Positions 46,128 to 57,205 of a stretch of DNA of 64,000 bases are shown here, piece after piece; the stretch's first letter is position 1; each line of letters opens with the position of its first letter. The position numbers were made by a program, and so were the translations under genes. The notes under the pieces are model-generated. The model saw nothing but the letters and a program-made list of their open reading frames with translations, was not told where the DNA came from and ran no database searches. The stretch is from Chrysopilus asiliformis (taxonomy: Eukaryota > Arthropoda > Insecta > Diptera > Rhagionidae), in NCBI GenBank assembly GCA_964034945.1, contig OZ035962.1:99382784-99446783 (forward strand), given 5' to 3'.

Positions 46128-47420
46128 ACACATGGATCCATAAGTCCCGAGACTAACCCAGAGATGACGCTCGTAGTAAACCAGTAACCACGTCTTTCTA
46201 GAGTACTAACCTTTGCTTGAAACGTGTCAAAATTTTAAGTCGATCGGACCAGAAACAGCTGAGTTATCGAGGTTGGAGTAAAGTCGTTTTGTAGTTTGTT
46301 TAAAAAATGGAAAAAACCGAGTTTCGTGTTCTGATAAAACATTGTTTTTTAATGGGTAAAAACACCGTGCAAGCGAAACAATGGATTGAAAAATGTTACC
46401 CGGACTCTTGTCCATCAAAAGCAACGATTTGTCGGTGGTTTGCCGAGTTTAAACGTGGTCGTACCGACACAAATGACGCGGAACGCTCGGGTAGACCTGT
46501 GGAAGCCGTTACACCGGAAAATGTGAGTGAAGTGACAAAAATTATAATGAAAGATCGTAAAGTGAAGCTCCGTGAGATTGCTGAGATAACACAGATATCA
46601 TATGGAAGTGCATTTACTATCCTTCATGAAAAATTGAGCATGAAAAAGGTTTTTTCCAAGTGGGTGCCGCGATTGCTTTCGATGGAACAAAAACAGCAAC
46701 GAGTCGATGATTCAGAAAGCTGTTTATCGCTATTTACTCGCAATAAAAAAGATTTCTTGCGTCGTTACGTGTCCATGGACGAAACATGGATACATCACTA
46801 CACTCCAGAGTCGAAGCGGCAGTCATCTGAGTTGCGCACAGCTGGCGAAAGCCGTCCGAAGCGTCCGAAAACGCAGCAGTCAGCTGGCAAAGTCATGGCG
46901 TCAGTTTTTTGGGATACGCATGGCGTGATTTTCATTGACTACCTCGAAAAAGGTAAATCGATCAACAGTGATTATTATATTGACTTGCTGGTGCGTTTGA
47001 AGGAGGAAATCGCAAAAAAACGACCGCACATGCAGAGAAAAAAAATCCTTTTTCACCAAGACAATGCACCCTGCCACAAGTCGATGAAAACAATGGCAAA
47101 ATTGAACGAATTGGGCTTTCATCTGCTTCCCCACCCCCCATACTCGCCAGATTTAGCCCCCAGTGACTACTGGCTCTTTGCTGATCTTAAAAAAATGTTC
47201 CAGGGAAAAAGATTTGGCTCAAATGAGGAGGTCATCGCTGAAACTGAAGCTTATTTTGAAGCGAAAGATAATTTTTTTTATAAACATGGTATTGAAAAAT
47301 TGGAAAAGCGTTGGAACGATTGTATCACCCTAAAAGGTGATTATATTGATGAATAAAAAAAAATTTGGCAAAAAAAATGTTGTTTTCATTGTTAGTCTCG
47401 GGACTTATTGATCCATGTGT
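46128..47420 (+). mobile_element. Complete mariner transposon, copy 2 (inside duplicated patch)
   Basis: It has the same TA-flanked 1,293-bp element and terminal repeats as 41578-42870. Because the flanks of the first insertion site are copied too, it did not reach this position by mariner transposition. Confidence 0.95.
46307..47356 (+). CDS. Mariner transposase, intact, 349 aa, second copy
   Basis: The protein sequence is identical to the transposase at 41757-42806, with all three catalytic aspartates (158, 252, 287), the WVPRLLS linker and both HTH regions. It also keeps the same leader and A-rich 3' end, so it should be equally competent to act on its own ends. Perfect identity over 349 codons points to a very recent duplication, or to an assembly duplicate. 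Confidence 0.96.
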   Translation: MEKTEFRVLIKHCFLMGKNTVQAKQWIEKCYPDSCPSKATICRWFAEFKRGRTDTNDAERSGRPVEAVTPENVSEVTKIIMKDRKVKLREIAEITQISYGSAFTILHEKLSMKKVFSKWVPRLLSMEQKQQRVDDSESCLSLFTRNKKDFLRRYVSMDETWIHHYTPESKRQSSELRTAGESRPKRPKTQQSAGKVMASVFWDTHGVIFIDYLEKGKSINSDYYIDLLVRLKEEIAKKRPHMQRKKILFHQDNAPCHKSMKTMAKLNELGFHLLPHPPYSPDLAPSDYWLFADLKKMFQGKRFGSNEEVIAETEAYFEAKDNFFYKHGIEKLEKRWNDCITLKGDYIDE

Positions 47421-47845
47421 TATATACCGAATCCCTTTTCTTAGACCCTGGCTACAAAATTGACATATTTATATTTTGTTTGGCGGGAAATTTGAATTGT
47501 ATAAAATTTGTCCCTATGTAAAACTTTCGTAACTCTTCCATTTTATTTCAAAAATTATTGTTACGGAATTGAATTATAAATTTCATTTTAATTCCTTGAA
47601 TGCTTAAAAGAACACTTTTTTCTAATATTAAGAAAATCCTTGAGACAAAATACAAAATACAGTTTAACTCGAAAACACTTCAAAATTACTAAAACCGTAA
47701 ACAAAAATTTGACAATTGGACAAAGAAATATACTCGTAGGCAGTAGAATTTCATTTTTGGGAATGTCTGAAATTAATAAGGGAAGGTGAATAGAAGAACA
47801 AACGAAATAAGAGAAAATAGTGGAAAATTTTATCAAATAATAACG

Positions 47846-48191
47846 GAATTCAAGTCGAACTTGTCATTAATTTATGAACATTTCGTTTTTTTTTATGTTC
47901 ATTCTCTGGGCATGAGTGAAAATGTGTTTTACTATGACGTCTATTCATTAATGTGTAAATTATTAATTTTTATTTTTGGCTTTTAATTATCAGTTTTTTG
48001 TTGACAGGGTCGATCAGGTAAAATCGATTAGGGCCTACTTTTGTAATGAGACTAAACCGTTTTCGTTTTGACTATCTTTGACCATGAATTTTTCCATTTT
48101 ATTTGTTTGAGGATTTATGTACATTTTATTTACGCGCTCCTGCCCGTATTTTAATTTGCGAAAATTTGGCTTAATATCAACAAAATGTTTA
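47846..48191. other. No recognisable feature
   Basis: Spacer between the duplicated patch and the 559-bp MITE. Nothing supported. Confidence 0.4.
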
Positions 48192-48193
48192 TA

Positions 48194-48752
48194 AAGGGTT
48201 TTTCAATAAGGACATAACAATTTTGTATTTTAATAAAAACGCACCCTAAAACTTTTTTTATGATCTGGCAATGCTAAAACGTCAGTCAAGGTTTACATTT
48301 TTATCATGGTGAAGTTCACGAACGAGCAATGCCACACAGCTGGTCAAACAATTGATCTATTGAAGAAGAAGTTCGGTAATCGTGTAATCTCGAGAAATAG
48401 TCCGGTCGAATGGCCACCTCGCTCATGCGATTTAACGCCGTTGGATTTCTTTTTATGGGGTTATGTTAAGTCGTTGGTTTATGCCAACAAGCCAACAACG
48501 TTAGAGGAGCTCAGGAACAATATCGAACCCGAAATTGCCAACGTTCCGGCCGATCTGTGTGGAAGAGTTGTGGAAAATTGGCTCCAAAGAATCAATCAGC
48601 AAACGTGCTCGCGGTGGCCATATGAACGACATCGAATTTCATACTTAAATGTAACATGTCCACTACACCTGGAATAAATTTCAGCCCGATATCTCAATTA
48701 TGCTGTGTTTTATTTAAATACAAAATTGTTATGTCCTTATTGAAAGACCCGA
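48194..48752 (+). mobile_element. 559-bp TA-flanked MITE, copy 2
   Basis: The ends AAGGGTTTTTCAATAAGGAC and the inverted TCCTTATTGAAAGACCCGA are flanked by TA at 48192-48193 and 48753-48754. Same length and layout as 25433-25991, with scattered substitutions. Confidence 0.9.
48306..48677 (+). pseudogene. Internally deleted transposase, 123-aa remnant, copy 2
   Basis: It shows the same MVKFTNEQ|CHTA fusion, retained third catalytic Asp in DLTPLDFFLW, and terminal frameshift as the copy at 25545-25916. Eleven of 123 residues differ (for example Gly52 and Tyr59 here, Asp and Leu there), yet neither copy has a stop. It lacks the first two catalytic acids and the DNA-binding region, so it cannot be an active transposase by itself. 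Confidence 0.85.
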
Positions 48753-49073
48753 TACCTCTGGTTTAATTCATATACAGGGTGTATCGTAACCAAGTGCCTA
48801 AACACATACCAGTTATTCTATGGAGTGTCCTGATCAAAGTTTTCCACGATACTTTCTCCCATTTCCACAAAATTTTTTACAGTCATCGATTTTGGCCAAT
48901 CGGGATGAGAATCGAAAAAATTACAAAATTTTGCAATGCGATTCTTCCTTATTCGCCATATTTCAGAAAACACTTTAAAATGTTTTAAAACTTCAATACA
49001 ATACTGATTAGAAAACCACACGCTATAACCTTAACCGCCTAAATCGGATTTGACTAGGATATGGCATCATTAA

Positions 49074-49293
49074 CCCTAGACCCGTGTACTATAAAACTTA
49101 CATATATCGTGCCCAGATGTAATTCTAATAGAAAATGTTTTGCTGGTTTGTTTAAAAATCATAAAAATGTGGTTTATTCGTTAAACAAGTAAGAAATACA
49201 ATGGGCATTTCAACATATTCTTTATTAAAAATATTTTTAATTTCGGTCCAAAAATCGTTCTCGGCACTCAGTGCCCAGTACACGGGTCTAGGG
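49074..49293. mobile_element. 220-bp piggyBac-type MITE, copy 2
   Basis: TTAA at 49070-49073 and 49294-49297 flanks ends CCCTAGACCCGTGTACT and inverted AGTACACGGGTCTAGGG. The interior matches 22456-22650 in the opposite orientation (ATTCTAATAGAAAATG; TTAAACAAGTAAGAAATACA). Confidence 0.92.
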
Positions 49294-49297
49294 TTAA

Positions 49298-50213
49298 GCT
49301 GGGCGAGAAAATTTGTCCAGATTTCATTCCCTATTCGTTAATCCGTTATAAAAATATTATACGGTTCTCGGAGCTTTAGATTGGGTACGTTATAAGCGCA
49401 AGTTCGTTATAACAGAGTCCCTTATAACCGAGTTCCACAGTAATTTCAATAATGACACTACAGTTCTAATTTTACCTTAATTTGGATAAAATCTGTCTTA
49501 AATATTTTGTTAAATGATCAGTTTAACCAGTTTATATAATCAATAACCAGTTTATATAATAAATGTAATACAAAGTCGATGGGTGGTATTCTAGCAAAAA
49601 AAGAAGCAAAAAAAAATAACGTTGAGATATTTTTAGATTTAAATTGGTAAAAATTTCTATAAGTATTATTGTGTAGTATCTAATAAAATATTTTCGATTA
49701 CATAAGTAATAGACCAGACTATGAAAGTTGAGACTATTTTTTTATGGAGACGATTTTGTGAAAAACATGAAAGGGGAAAAAATAAGTAAAATTGTTAGAA
49801 ATCAAAATGATAGGTATCATACACAGATGAAAATAAATATTTCAGTTATTACATGTTAGAAAATTAAATTTTTATTCTTTTTGATGAACTTTTTGAGATA
49901 TCTCGATTTATTTGTTAGTTGTACATTATTTACTTTAAAAAAATAATACGGGGTTAGTTGAAAAATTGAAATCAGATCGGATAGGTGGTTTTGGTACTAA
50001 TCGATTAAACTGGACGTGTTCTCAATTAGTATAATATTTGGTATTCTGTAATCCGAATTCCAAAATCGTACTCGATTTGCATCTCACACAGGCTTGATGC
50101 ACATATCGCTCACCGACTGCAATAGTGGCACAACTCATTTGTTTCAGTTTCGAGATATAAGCGAAATTTCTTTATGCAAATATGAACCATTTGTTGAAGG
50201 AAAAAAAGTCTAA
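49298..50213. other. Spacer with pogo-like end fragment and a diverged repeat
   Basis: GTTATAAC-type motifs at about 49340-49440 and CCGAGTTCCACAGTAA resemble a pogo/mariner terminus. The block 49555-49880 is repeated, diverged, at 52090-52430. No gene. Confidence 0.4.
49555..49880. repeat. Diverged direct repeat with 52090-52430
   Basis: Shared landmarks in the same order are AAAGTCGATGGGYGGTATT, ATTAYGTAAGTAATAGA, ACGATTTTGTGA, ACATGAAAG and TTATTACATGT. Roughly three quarters of positions agree by eye. It is probably two copies of an unrecognised repeat. Confidence 0.6.
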
Positions 50214-50985
50214 TCATACTAATATATAAAAATGAGTTGGTGTCTGTCTGTCTATTCCTCTTTCACGCAAAAACGGCTGAACCGATTGACTTGAAATTTA
50301 GCATCAGTGTCTGTGGTAGTTCTGGCAGAGAACAAATAATCTAGAGAATAAACTCTTAGAACAAATTTTTAGAGAAAATTTTTCCACAAGAGGATCCGAT
50401 GTAACACGGAAAAAATTATCCATTCGATTCCTCCATCTCATTGAATACGACGAAAATGATTAGAAAATGTTCTCTCTGCTTCGTGCTCCCTAGTCTAAAA
50501 GTAATTAACTTTTAGGCCGTAGCTAGTGAATGATAGGGACATCCCCCCCCCCCCCTTCGAAGGGGAAATTTGTCAAAAATTTGTTCGGCAGAGTTTTTTC
50601 TATATATTCCTTATTCTATGGTTCTGGTTCCAACATAGGCATACGGAAAAGTAGCGGGACGGGTGGGGGGAGTAAGGGGAGAGGTAAAGTGATTTCGAAA
50701 CTTAGTTTTTGCGCTATGTTACTCTTTCGCGGGGAAACTACTGAACCGATTGGCCTGAAATTTGGCATAGATGTTCGTCGGGGGTCTAGCCCCAACATAG
50801 CCCCAACATAGACCCATTAAAAAGAAGCCCAAAAGGTGGGGGAGTAAGGGGAGGGGGTAAAGTCATCTCGAAACTTAGCTCTTCCTCTATGTTACCCTTT
50901 CGCGGGGAAACTACCGAGCCGATTGGCCTGAAGTCTAGCTCCAACATAGATCATTTTAACCGGCAACGACGGGTATGCAAGCTAG
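50214..50985 (+). mobile_element. Hel-A Helitron copy 5, with internal insertion
   Basis: It starts TCATACTAATATATAAAAAT after A50213. It is interrupted after TAGTTCTGG (50325) and resumes at 50621, ending CTAG (50982-50985) before T50986. The 3' hairpin is reduced to CCGGCAACGACGGG because the ACC half lost bases. Confidence 0.85.
50326..50620. mobile_element. 295-bp insertion in Hel-A, probably hAT-type MITE
   Basis: GTTCTGG is present on both sides (50319-50325 and 50621-50627), and uninterrupted Hel-A copies show the single site AGTTCTGGTTCC. The duplication is 7 bp, or 8 with one mismatch. The ends CAGAGAACAAATAAT and inverted ATTCCTTATTCTATG match weakly. It contains a C13 run at about 50545. 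Confidence 0.7.
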
Positions 50986-51789
50986 TTTTCAATAATTTTT
51001 TTTTGGTAACAAAGGATTTAGATTTGAGTTTTTTGTAACGACAAGCTTTCTATAAAATACGTCATGCTTATTTTCGGCCTTTAGAACCGCCTTTGTCAAT
51101 ATTTTTAGAGATTTTTTGTAAGCAGTTTAGTACCGCCGTCACAATGTCGCAGAAGTTTTAAACATTAAAGGGTAATAAAAAAGTAAATTTCAAAAAAATT
51201 AAGACTTTTTTTTAAATTAATTTTTGGTATTTTTTATAAAAGTGAGTCAATAAGTTTTTAATGTGAAACATTGTTACAGTTAAGTCCTTCTGAAGATGGT
51301 GAGAGATTTTTACCGAAACGTCGAGGCGAATATTTTTATTTATTAATACAATAAATAAACGTCAAAAACAGAAAATCTAGTGGCTTGATTTTCAAGAAAT
51401 TTCATAATTTATACACAAATTCAGAAAGAAATAGCAGGACTTTTGCTATATGTATATAATATAAACAGCTAAATAACTTTGCAAATTTTCATATTAAATT
51501 TAGTATGCGTTAGTCCGAATTTCTCGGTAATCCGAAGTACCCTTTTCAATTATTAAGCCGGATTAGCAAGACTTTACTGTAAATGTTTTGAATTTACAAA
51601 TTATAGCATTTTTAAAGAACTTCTACAAACAAAAGATACATAAAAAAATGAAAAACCCAAGGTTTTTTGACAAACCTGGTTTCATCCCAATTATACTTAC
51701 AACCCGTTTCGGATCGTCGAATAGAGCATAAATCGGCGAATCTAAGGACTGATACGACATTAAAGTTTTTCCCCACAGATATACAGATA
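50986..51789. other. Spacer with a pogo-like end fragment
   Basis: GCGTTAGTCCGAATTTCTCG, TAATCCGAAG and CCGGATTAGCAAGACTTTAC at 51489-51585 look like the end of a pogo/Tc1-type element. No partner end was found. Confidence 0.35.
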
Positions 51790-52069
51790 TCGTCGGTGAT
51801 AGTGCAATACCGCGTATGAGCAGTTTGTAAATACCGCGTATCTACATTTTGAATATTTTACAGGGGGAATAAAAGTTTGATATTTCTAACCCTTTAAAGA
51901 GATTTTCTCGTCTAAGATTTTTTGGGACCTCATTATGACTCCCTTTATACATACATAACCTCAGATGGCATGACTCCTAAAGTAAGCAATTCATCACTTC
52001 GAACATTTAGGCCCGAAATCTCAAAATTTCTACTTTTATAGATACGCGGTATTGCACTATCACCGACGA
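51790..52069. mobile_element. 280-bp TA-flanked MITE
   Basis: The ends TCGTCGGTGATAGTGCAATA and the inverted TATTGCACTATCACCGACGA are perfect, and the match continues through CCGCGTATC; TA lies at 51788-51789 and 52070-52071. The left arm repeats the TACCGCGTAT motif (about 51806 and 51831). Confidence 0.9.
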
Positions 52070-52089
52070 TATATCTTTAAAAAATCAGC

Positions 52090-52430
52090 CTAGCATAATA
52101 AATGTAAAAAGTCGATGGGCGGTATTAGAAAAAAAGAAAAAAAATATATTGTGACATTTTTAGCTTTAGGTAGACAAAATTTTTGGAAAATTATTATGAA
52201 GAATCTAATAATATATTGTCAATTATGTAAGTAATAGATATGTCTTTCGAAGTTGTCACTATTTTATAAGGTCTACGATTTTGTGATGAAGTTACATGAA
52301 AGTGAAAATAAAAAAATATGATTAAAATTGCTGGAAATCAAAATGAAATCTATCACAAACAGACGGCAAATGAAAATTTAGGAATATTTTTTTTTTACAT
52401 TTATTACATGTCAGAGTATCAGATTTTTAG
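52090..52430. repeat. Diverged direct repeat with 49555-49880
   Basis: Same order of landmarks as the first copy. The TA-flanked MITE lies immediately upstream here but not there. Confidence 0.6.
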
Positions 52431-53452
52431 TTCAGTTAGTAAAATTGTGACTGTGACCTTGCAAGGATTTACAAAAAATGTGTATGTGTGTATCTGTTTT
52501 GATTTTTTTTTAAATTCTAAAATCATTGGCACTTAATGGAAAAGATTTTTTATGCAATTACCTACATTTTAAGTCCTCTGTTACCACACCTATTACATTT
52601 ATTGCAATGAGATAAAGCCATCTCCGGCCTATTCGTAATGTTGAAATAACTGACCAATGGCATCATGGATAGATTGAACCACTAATAATTTTCTTCGTTA
52701 TTAGGTAGTGTCACTGACTTTTGTTTAAATTTAGTCTCGGTGGTGTATTGATTTCTAAAAATAATTATACCTGACCTCCACTATTCCAGTCGGCGCTGTT
52801 GTGCTTTTGTTATTGTTGTATAGCAAGCACAGGATTTAAGTTTATTTCTTTTTTCATCAGGACATCAGAATTTGCTGAGTATTCATTATAGCTGCTGGGC
52901 ACGCAACATCTGTTCGTAGTAGTTATGGTTATTCATGATTGTGTACAGTCAGAAAGGTGAAAAAGTCCATCATTAAACTTTGTTCAAAAATGCGCAGGAA
53001 TACTTTTGCTCTGGTGCTAAAAAAAGCACAAAGTTTTCACCCGCGTACAACTTTTCTGGTATAAAAAGTGTGCTAACAGCACTGAAGCTATTGTCATAGG
53101 ATTTGAATAATTTGCTACCTTGATGAACCTCTTGCGGCAAATGTAACTACCAACCTGTTGGAGTTTTTTATTACACGAGTTCAGATTTTCCTTTTCTTTT
53201 TTCGTTGGTGTGTTTTGATCAACATTTCACCATTTTCTAATTGTCAATTGTTAGTTTAAGTGAATTGCCGGAGAGAATCAAGGTTTGGGAGCTTTTACTT
53301 TCAGTAATGTGTAGTTTTTTTTCGGTTTAGTAAAATATGGACTTTATTGATTTTTGAAATTTAGAATATTTCTATTGAAATTCAACAATTGTGGTGTAAT
53401 GAAAGTTTGATAAGTTTTGTTATGTTCAATATTTAAATTCTGAAATTTAAGT
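52431..53452. other. No recognisable feature
   Basis: AT-rich sequence without supported genes or repeat boundaries. Confidence 0.4.
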
Positions 53453-53622
53453 GCCTGTTTACATTGAGACTCATTTTGAGGCGGCACGTCTTTTGCTCCG
53501 GCCAAGTATGGGTGAGGAACGCAGTGGGGAGGGCAGTGGTTTCTCTCCCCACTGCGTCCTTCACCTACACTTGGTCGGAGCGAAAGACGTGCAGCCTCAA
53601 AATGAGTCTCAATGTAAACAGC
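53453..53622. repeat. 170-bp foldback palindrome
   Basis: The left arm from CCTGTTTACATTGAGACTCA through TTGAGGCGGCACGTCTTTTG to CGCAGTGGGGAG is repeated inverted up to GTCTCAATGTAAACAGCC with few mismatches. The arms are about 78 bases and the loop under 15. GC-rich compared with its surroundings. Long frames on both strands (95 and 102 aa) are mirror images of the palindrome, not genes. Confidence 0.85.
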
Positions 53623-53624
53623 CA

Positions 53625-54347
53625 CTAACACTTTATGCAGTATGTCGTATTTCCATAATTGTTAGAGTTTGGTTACACGGGTTGAATAAGTCGTCTCAGA
53701 GAGCAAAATTTCAAGCGATGAGGTTGGAACGACAACACGAAAAAGCGGACGAAAACTAAAAATTTCAGTTCAACATAAAACGGTTGATGGGTACCCTCTA
53801 TTCCAATTTGTTTCGAAGAATCATTCGATTTGTAAGAATCTCGAATAGTTTATATTTATGAGTATTATTTTGCTTTATGAAAAATTTCTACGCTTTTATT
53901 GTTTTTAATATCTTCAAAGTTATAAATAAATTTAGAGTTATCCCATAATTCGGCGAAAAGCCGATAAATTATTTCAGACCACGATGTTATTAAAATAAAA
54001 ATGTCCCCGTTTCAATTTGTTCCACTTTTCGGTGTGGCGTTCAGTTCAACTGCGTGTAATCGCAAAAGGTTCAAGCAGGCGGTTCACTGAGTCCGTGTCT
54101 AATAAAGGTCTAATACTAACTCTAGAAGACCGAATAAAAAATTTTAATCAATGGACTTTTTTCTGCTTGTTCGTCGTTATGTCAATCTATCCGCCCACCT
54201 GGATAAAAAAGTACAATAATTCTCGAAGGAACTTTGACAGATCTCTGCTTTTTAGAAATTTTTAAGCAAGGGCTTTTTATAAAATATGTTGTTCCAATTT
54301 GGGCCTTTTCGGGCTTAATTCCTTCATTACGGTTTTTCGCAATTATA
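53625..54347. other. No recognisable feature
   Basis: AT-rich spacer; the 82-aa frame at 54017-54265 has no motif. Confidence 0.4.
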
Positions 54348-54607
54348 CACTCAGAAGAATGTAGTAGTCGACTTTCGTACGTTCACCTGTGTTAGAAAAA
54401 GCAAAAATGTGTCCGCCTGTGGAAGGATAAATTAAAAAATTTAACCTGTAGCAAGTAAATAGGGCGTATATAGCTGCATCGGTTGACCTGAAATAAGTAT
54501 TTCGAGGATGCAATGTCATGTAATGGATAACTCTGTCTGCCTGCTACAGGCTAGAGTTAACATATCAAAAAGTTGATTTGGATTGCCTTTATGATTTTTT
54601 CTGACTC
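54348..54607. mobile_element. Diverged copy of the CACTCAGAAAAATG MITE
   Basis: CACTCAGAAGAATG at the left and GATTTTTTCTGACTCT at the right match the ends of 32970-33241. Internal blocks are also shared (GGATAACTCTGTCTG..., AAAAAGTTGAT). Ends are approximate. Confidence 0.55.
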
Positions 54608-54995
54608 TAGCACGATTTTGAAAAAAAAACTACTTATTCCAGGTGGTTTTCTGCCACACTTTTCAAACATGTCTGTACGATAACTCGTTTTATGCCCATT
54701 TGGCTCCAAAATAATAACAAAATAAAAATTAATGCGCGAAAACTCTCGACGCTTTTATCTTGTTTTTGTTATTTTTGACGCCAAATCCCTATAAAAATTT
54801 TTTTTAGTACACATATAGAAGCCAAGAAATTTCAAATACCTCGTGATGATATCCCAAAGAGTATTTTAAGGTTTGGTTGAAATTTGAGTGTTTTAAAGCT
54901 CAGCAATTTTTTCTTAAATTGGTTCTTTTTAAGTGTATGTTTTTAAATTTTTTTTCTTTGTCATGAAGTGAAAAAAAGATGCGATTTTGACTATC

Positions 54996-55500
54996 CTTTT
55001 ATTAGAGGGAAAGTATTGTATTCATGACAGAGACCGACTCGAGAAAGGGGTTAGATAGAAACTTTCTGATCAGTACGAAATCAGTTTCAGACAAAATTAT
55101 GAGGATGTCTGTGCATCTGACTGTCTGTCAGTCTGTCCGTTTTACGTATCTTAAATAACTCGAGAATTCATTGAGCAAGTGACTTGAAGTTTTTTTTTGT
55201 AAACGATTTTTGCGAAAATCCTAGGTTTCTGTCAAGTTTTGGAAAAGTAACGTTAGCTATACGGATACGTTCCATACAATTATTTTGAAAAAATACTGTT
55301 TTTTTTGTAGATTTCTCGAAACCTAAAAAAATATCACAAAATTTAGAGGGTACAAAATTTTCCACTTTTTTTTCTTTAACGATTCTTACGTATCTTTAAC
55401 GGTTCTCGAGATATTTGGAAAAAAAATTATTTTTTACATATTTTTTTCCGAAACTAAATATTGCATAGGAAAGTTTTGTGTTAATCACAACTGATATGTT
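54996..55500 (+). mobile_element. Fam-D element, nearly complete
   Basis: TTAGAGGGAAAGTATTGTAT, GACCGACTCGAGAAAGG, CTGATCAGTACGAAATCAG, GACTGTCTGTCAGTCTGTCC, GAGCAAGTGACTTGAAG and one TTTAACG unit lead to TTTTGTGTTAATCACAACTG ATAT at about 55474-55497. The 5' half of the first hairpin is diverged. Confidence 0.65.
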
Positions 55501-57205
55501 CTACTTTTTAAACTGCCATGTGCAGATATTTCAATGTGATATGTGGAAACATTCATATATGGATACGAGTAAAAAAGTTCTTTCTTGAAAGTCAGACAAA
55601 GCAGTGATTTTCTTAGAATTTACTGTTAACTCTAAAACCTATCAAGCAATAACCCAATTTGAATCGAATAATAGAATAAAAGGTTTTTTGAAACAACCTA
55701 CGGTATAAAGTTCGACCCAAGATAGATGGTTTTTTTTTTGGTGTATGTGACTTTGGTCAATACTTTTAAAGAGGTTTTCTCTGGGGACCAAATTTGAACC
55801 CGAATTCAAATTGAAATCTTTAAACAGTTGTTTACCCAGAATGATGAGATATCTTGTTAACTATATATTTGTGTATAAATACATTTGGAACTTTTGTTTA
55901 TATTTTTTTTTGTGCATTTTTCCATATATATCGCTTTAGTTTGTTCTGTGACAACAATCGTAATCCAATAAGAAAAGAAAATTCTTTATAATAAAATTAC
56001 AACAGAGGTATATTCTTTTCAATTACGTTTTGTTATACCTTAACATCACACTTGTGACTATATTCAACTGATAAATTCTTCTGTTTTGATCCGCTCTATG
56101 TATATTTATGCAAAAGATTCATGTATGTTTCTATATCGGTCTAAAATATTGTCTCTAACTTAATAATACGATTGTCGTAGTTGTCATCGAAGTTTTCGAC
56201 AAGTTTTTGAAAGAAAAGAAAAATCCATCCGAGGAAAATTTTGTTCAGCAAAAGCCTTGAACAAGCACACTTCTGTATATCCAATACTGAAGGACATTTG
56301 TGGACAAAACCATTTTGATCCTTCTCTCATATGAGCTAAAAATACCTATGAACGTTTGTACATATATACATATGAGTGATAAGGGAAAAAGCACACAACA
56401 TTTTTTTTACTACGGGCATTTTCCAACAGGCAGGGTGTTCCAATTCTGCACCTTTTTCCGACTATATATACCTTTTTTTCATTGTGAATTTGTTTTCTTA
56501 GGGATTTCTTCGATTTCCTGTCCTTTTTCTTTTTTTTCTAAATGGAAAGTTGAGCTGGGTCTCGGTTTGGGTCTTTTAAGGATCTTTACAGTGACTTTCT
56601 TCTTGTTTCAATGTTATTCGCATTGTATTCTGGCAGCTAAATTTCACGGACAATTTTCTGAGAGAGCTGAAACAGTATAGTCAAGTCAAGTGTACTAAGC
56701 TTGTTAAAGGAAGATAACAATTTAACTATATAGCGAGACAATGTCAGGGAAATTGGATTGGACTGGAGGAAATTGTCTGAAAATATCTTATGTGGAAGAA
56801 AGGAAAAGGTAACTACAATGACGTAAATGTTCATAGCTTTTAAATGATAAAAAATTGGCTATATTAAAGGGATTTAAAATGAAAATTTTTGTGGTTCGGA
56901 TCAAACCAATTAGGGTTGATACTTTTAGTTTTAAGTCCAATATTGTAAAAGAATTAAGAAACCTATTGGATAAAAACAATTGATATATTATCCATTAGGG
57001 ATCATTTATTTATAGTTGCAATTTTTGCCGGAATTCGTAGAATAAGCTTATTTAGCAAAAATTCTCAGAACTCGAATTTATTGCGGGGATTTTCGATGAA
57101 AAAAACCACTTAAAACCTCGTCTCGATTAGACATAAGTTGAGATTTTTTCCATCGCCTGCCATTTAAATATCATGTGGAGGCAGCATTTGTTAAAATTTT
57201 TAGTT
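55501..57205. other. No gene recognised
   Basis: AT-rich sequence. The 126-aa plus-strand frame at 56300-56680 is hydrophobic and low in complexity, with no known motif; I do not call it. Confidence 0.4.

Larger units (their letters stand above)
46029..47768. repeat. Duplicate of 41479-43218
   Basis: It is collinear with the first copy at a constant offset of 4,550 bases, including both flanks of mariner. Identity stops abruptly at both borders. Confidence 0.9.
45936..47845. repeat. Inserted patch with 77-bp direct flanking duplication
   Basis: The 77 bases at 45936-46012 recur exactly at 47769-47845. Between them lie a 16-18 bp filler copied from the end of the left repeat (AAATTTTATCAAATAATA at 45992-46009 and again 46013-46030) and the 1,740-bp copy of 41479-43218. 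The patch has no terminal repeats of its own. Confidence 0.85.

Noticed and set aside
46128..47420. Second mariner copy as an independent transposition event
   Set aside because: The flanks of the first insertion site (99 bp left, 348 bp right) are copied with it, so mariner cut-and-paste does not explain it.
53344..53759. 95- and 102-aa frames sharing IETHFEAARL-type sequence on opposite strands
   Set aside because: Both are readings of the two arms of one palindrome.
56300..56680. 126-aa hydrophobic frame
   Set aside because: Low complexity, no known motif and no splice or codon-usage support in AT-rich DNA.
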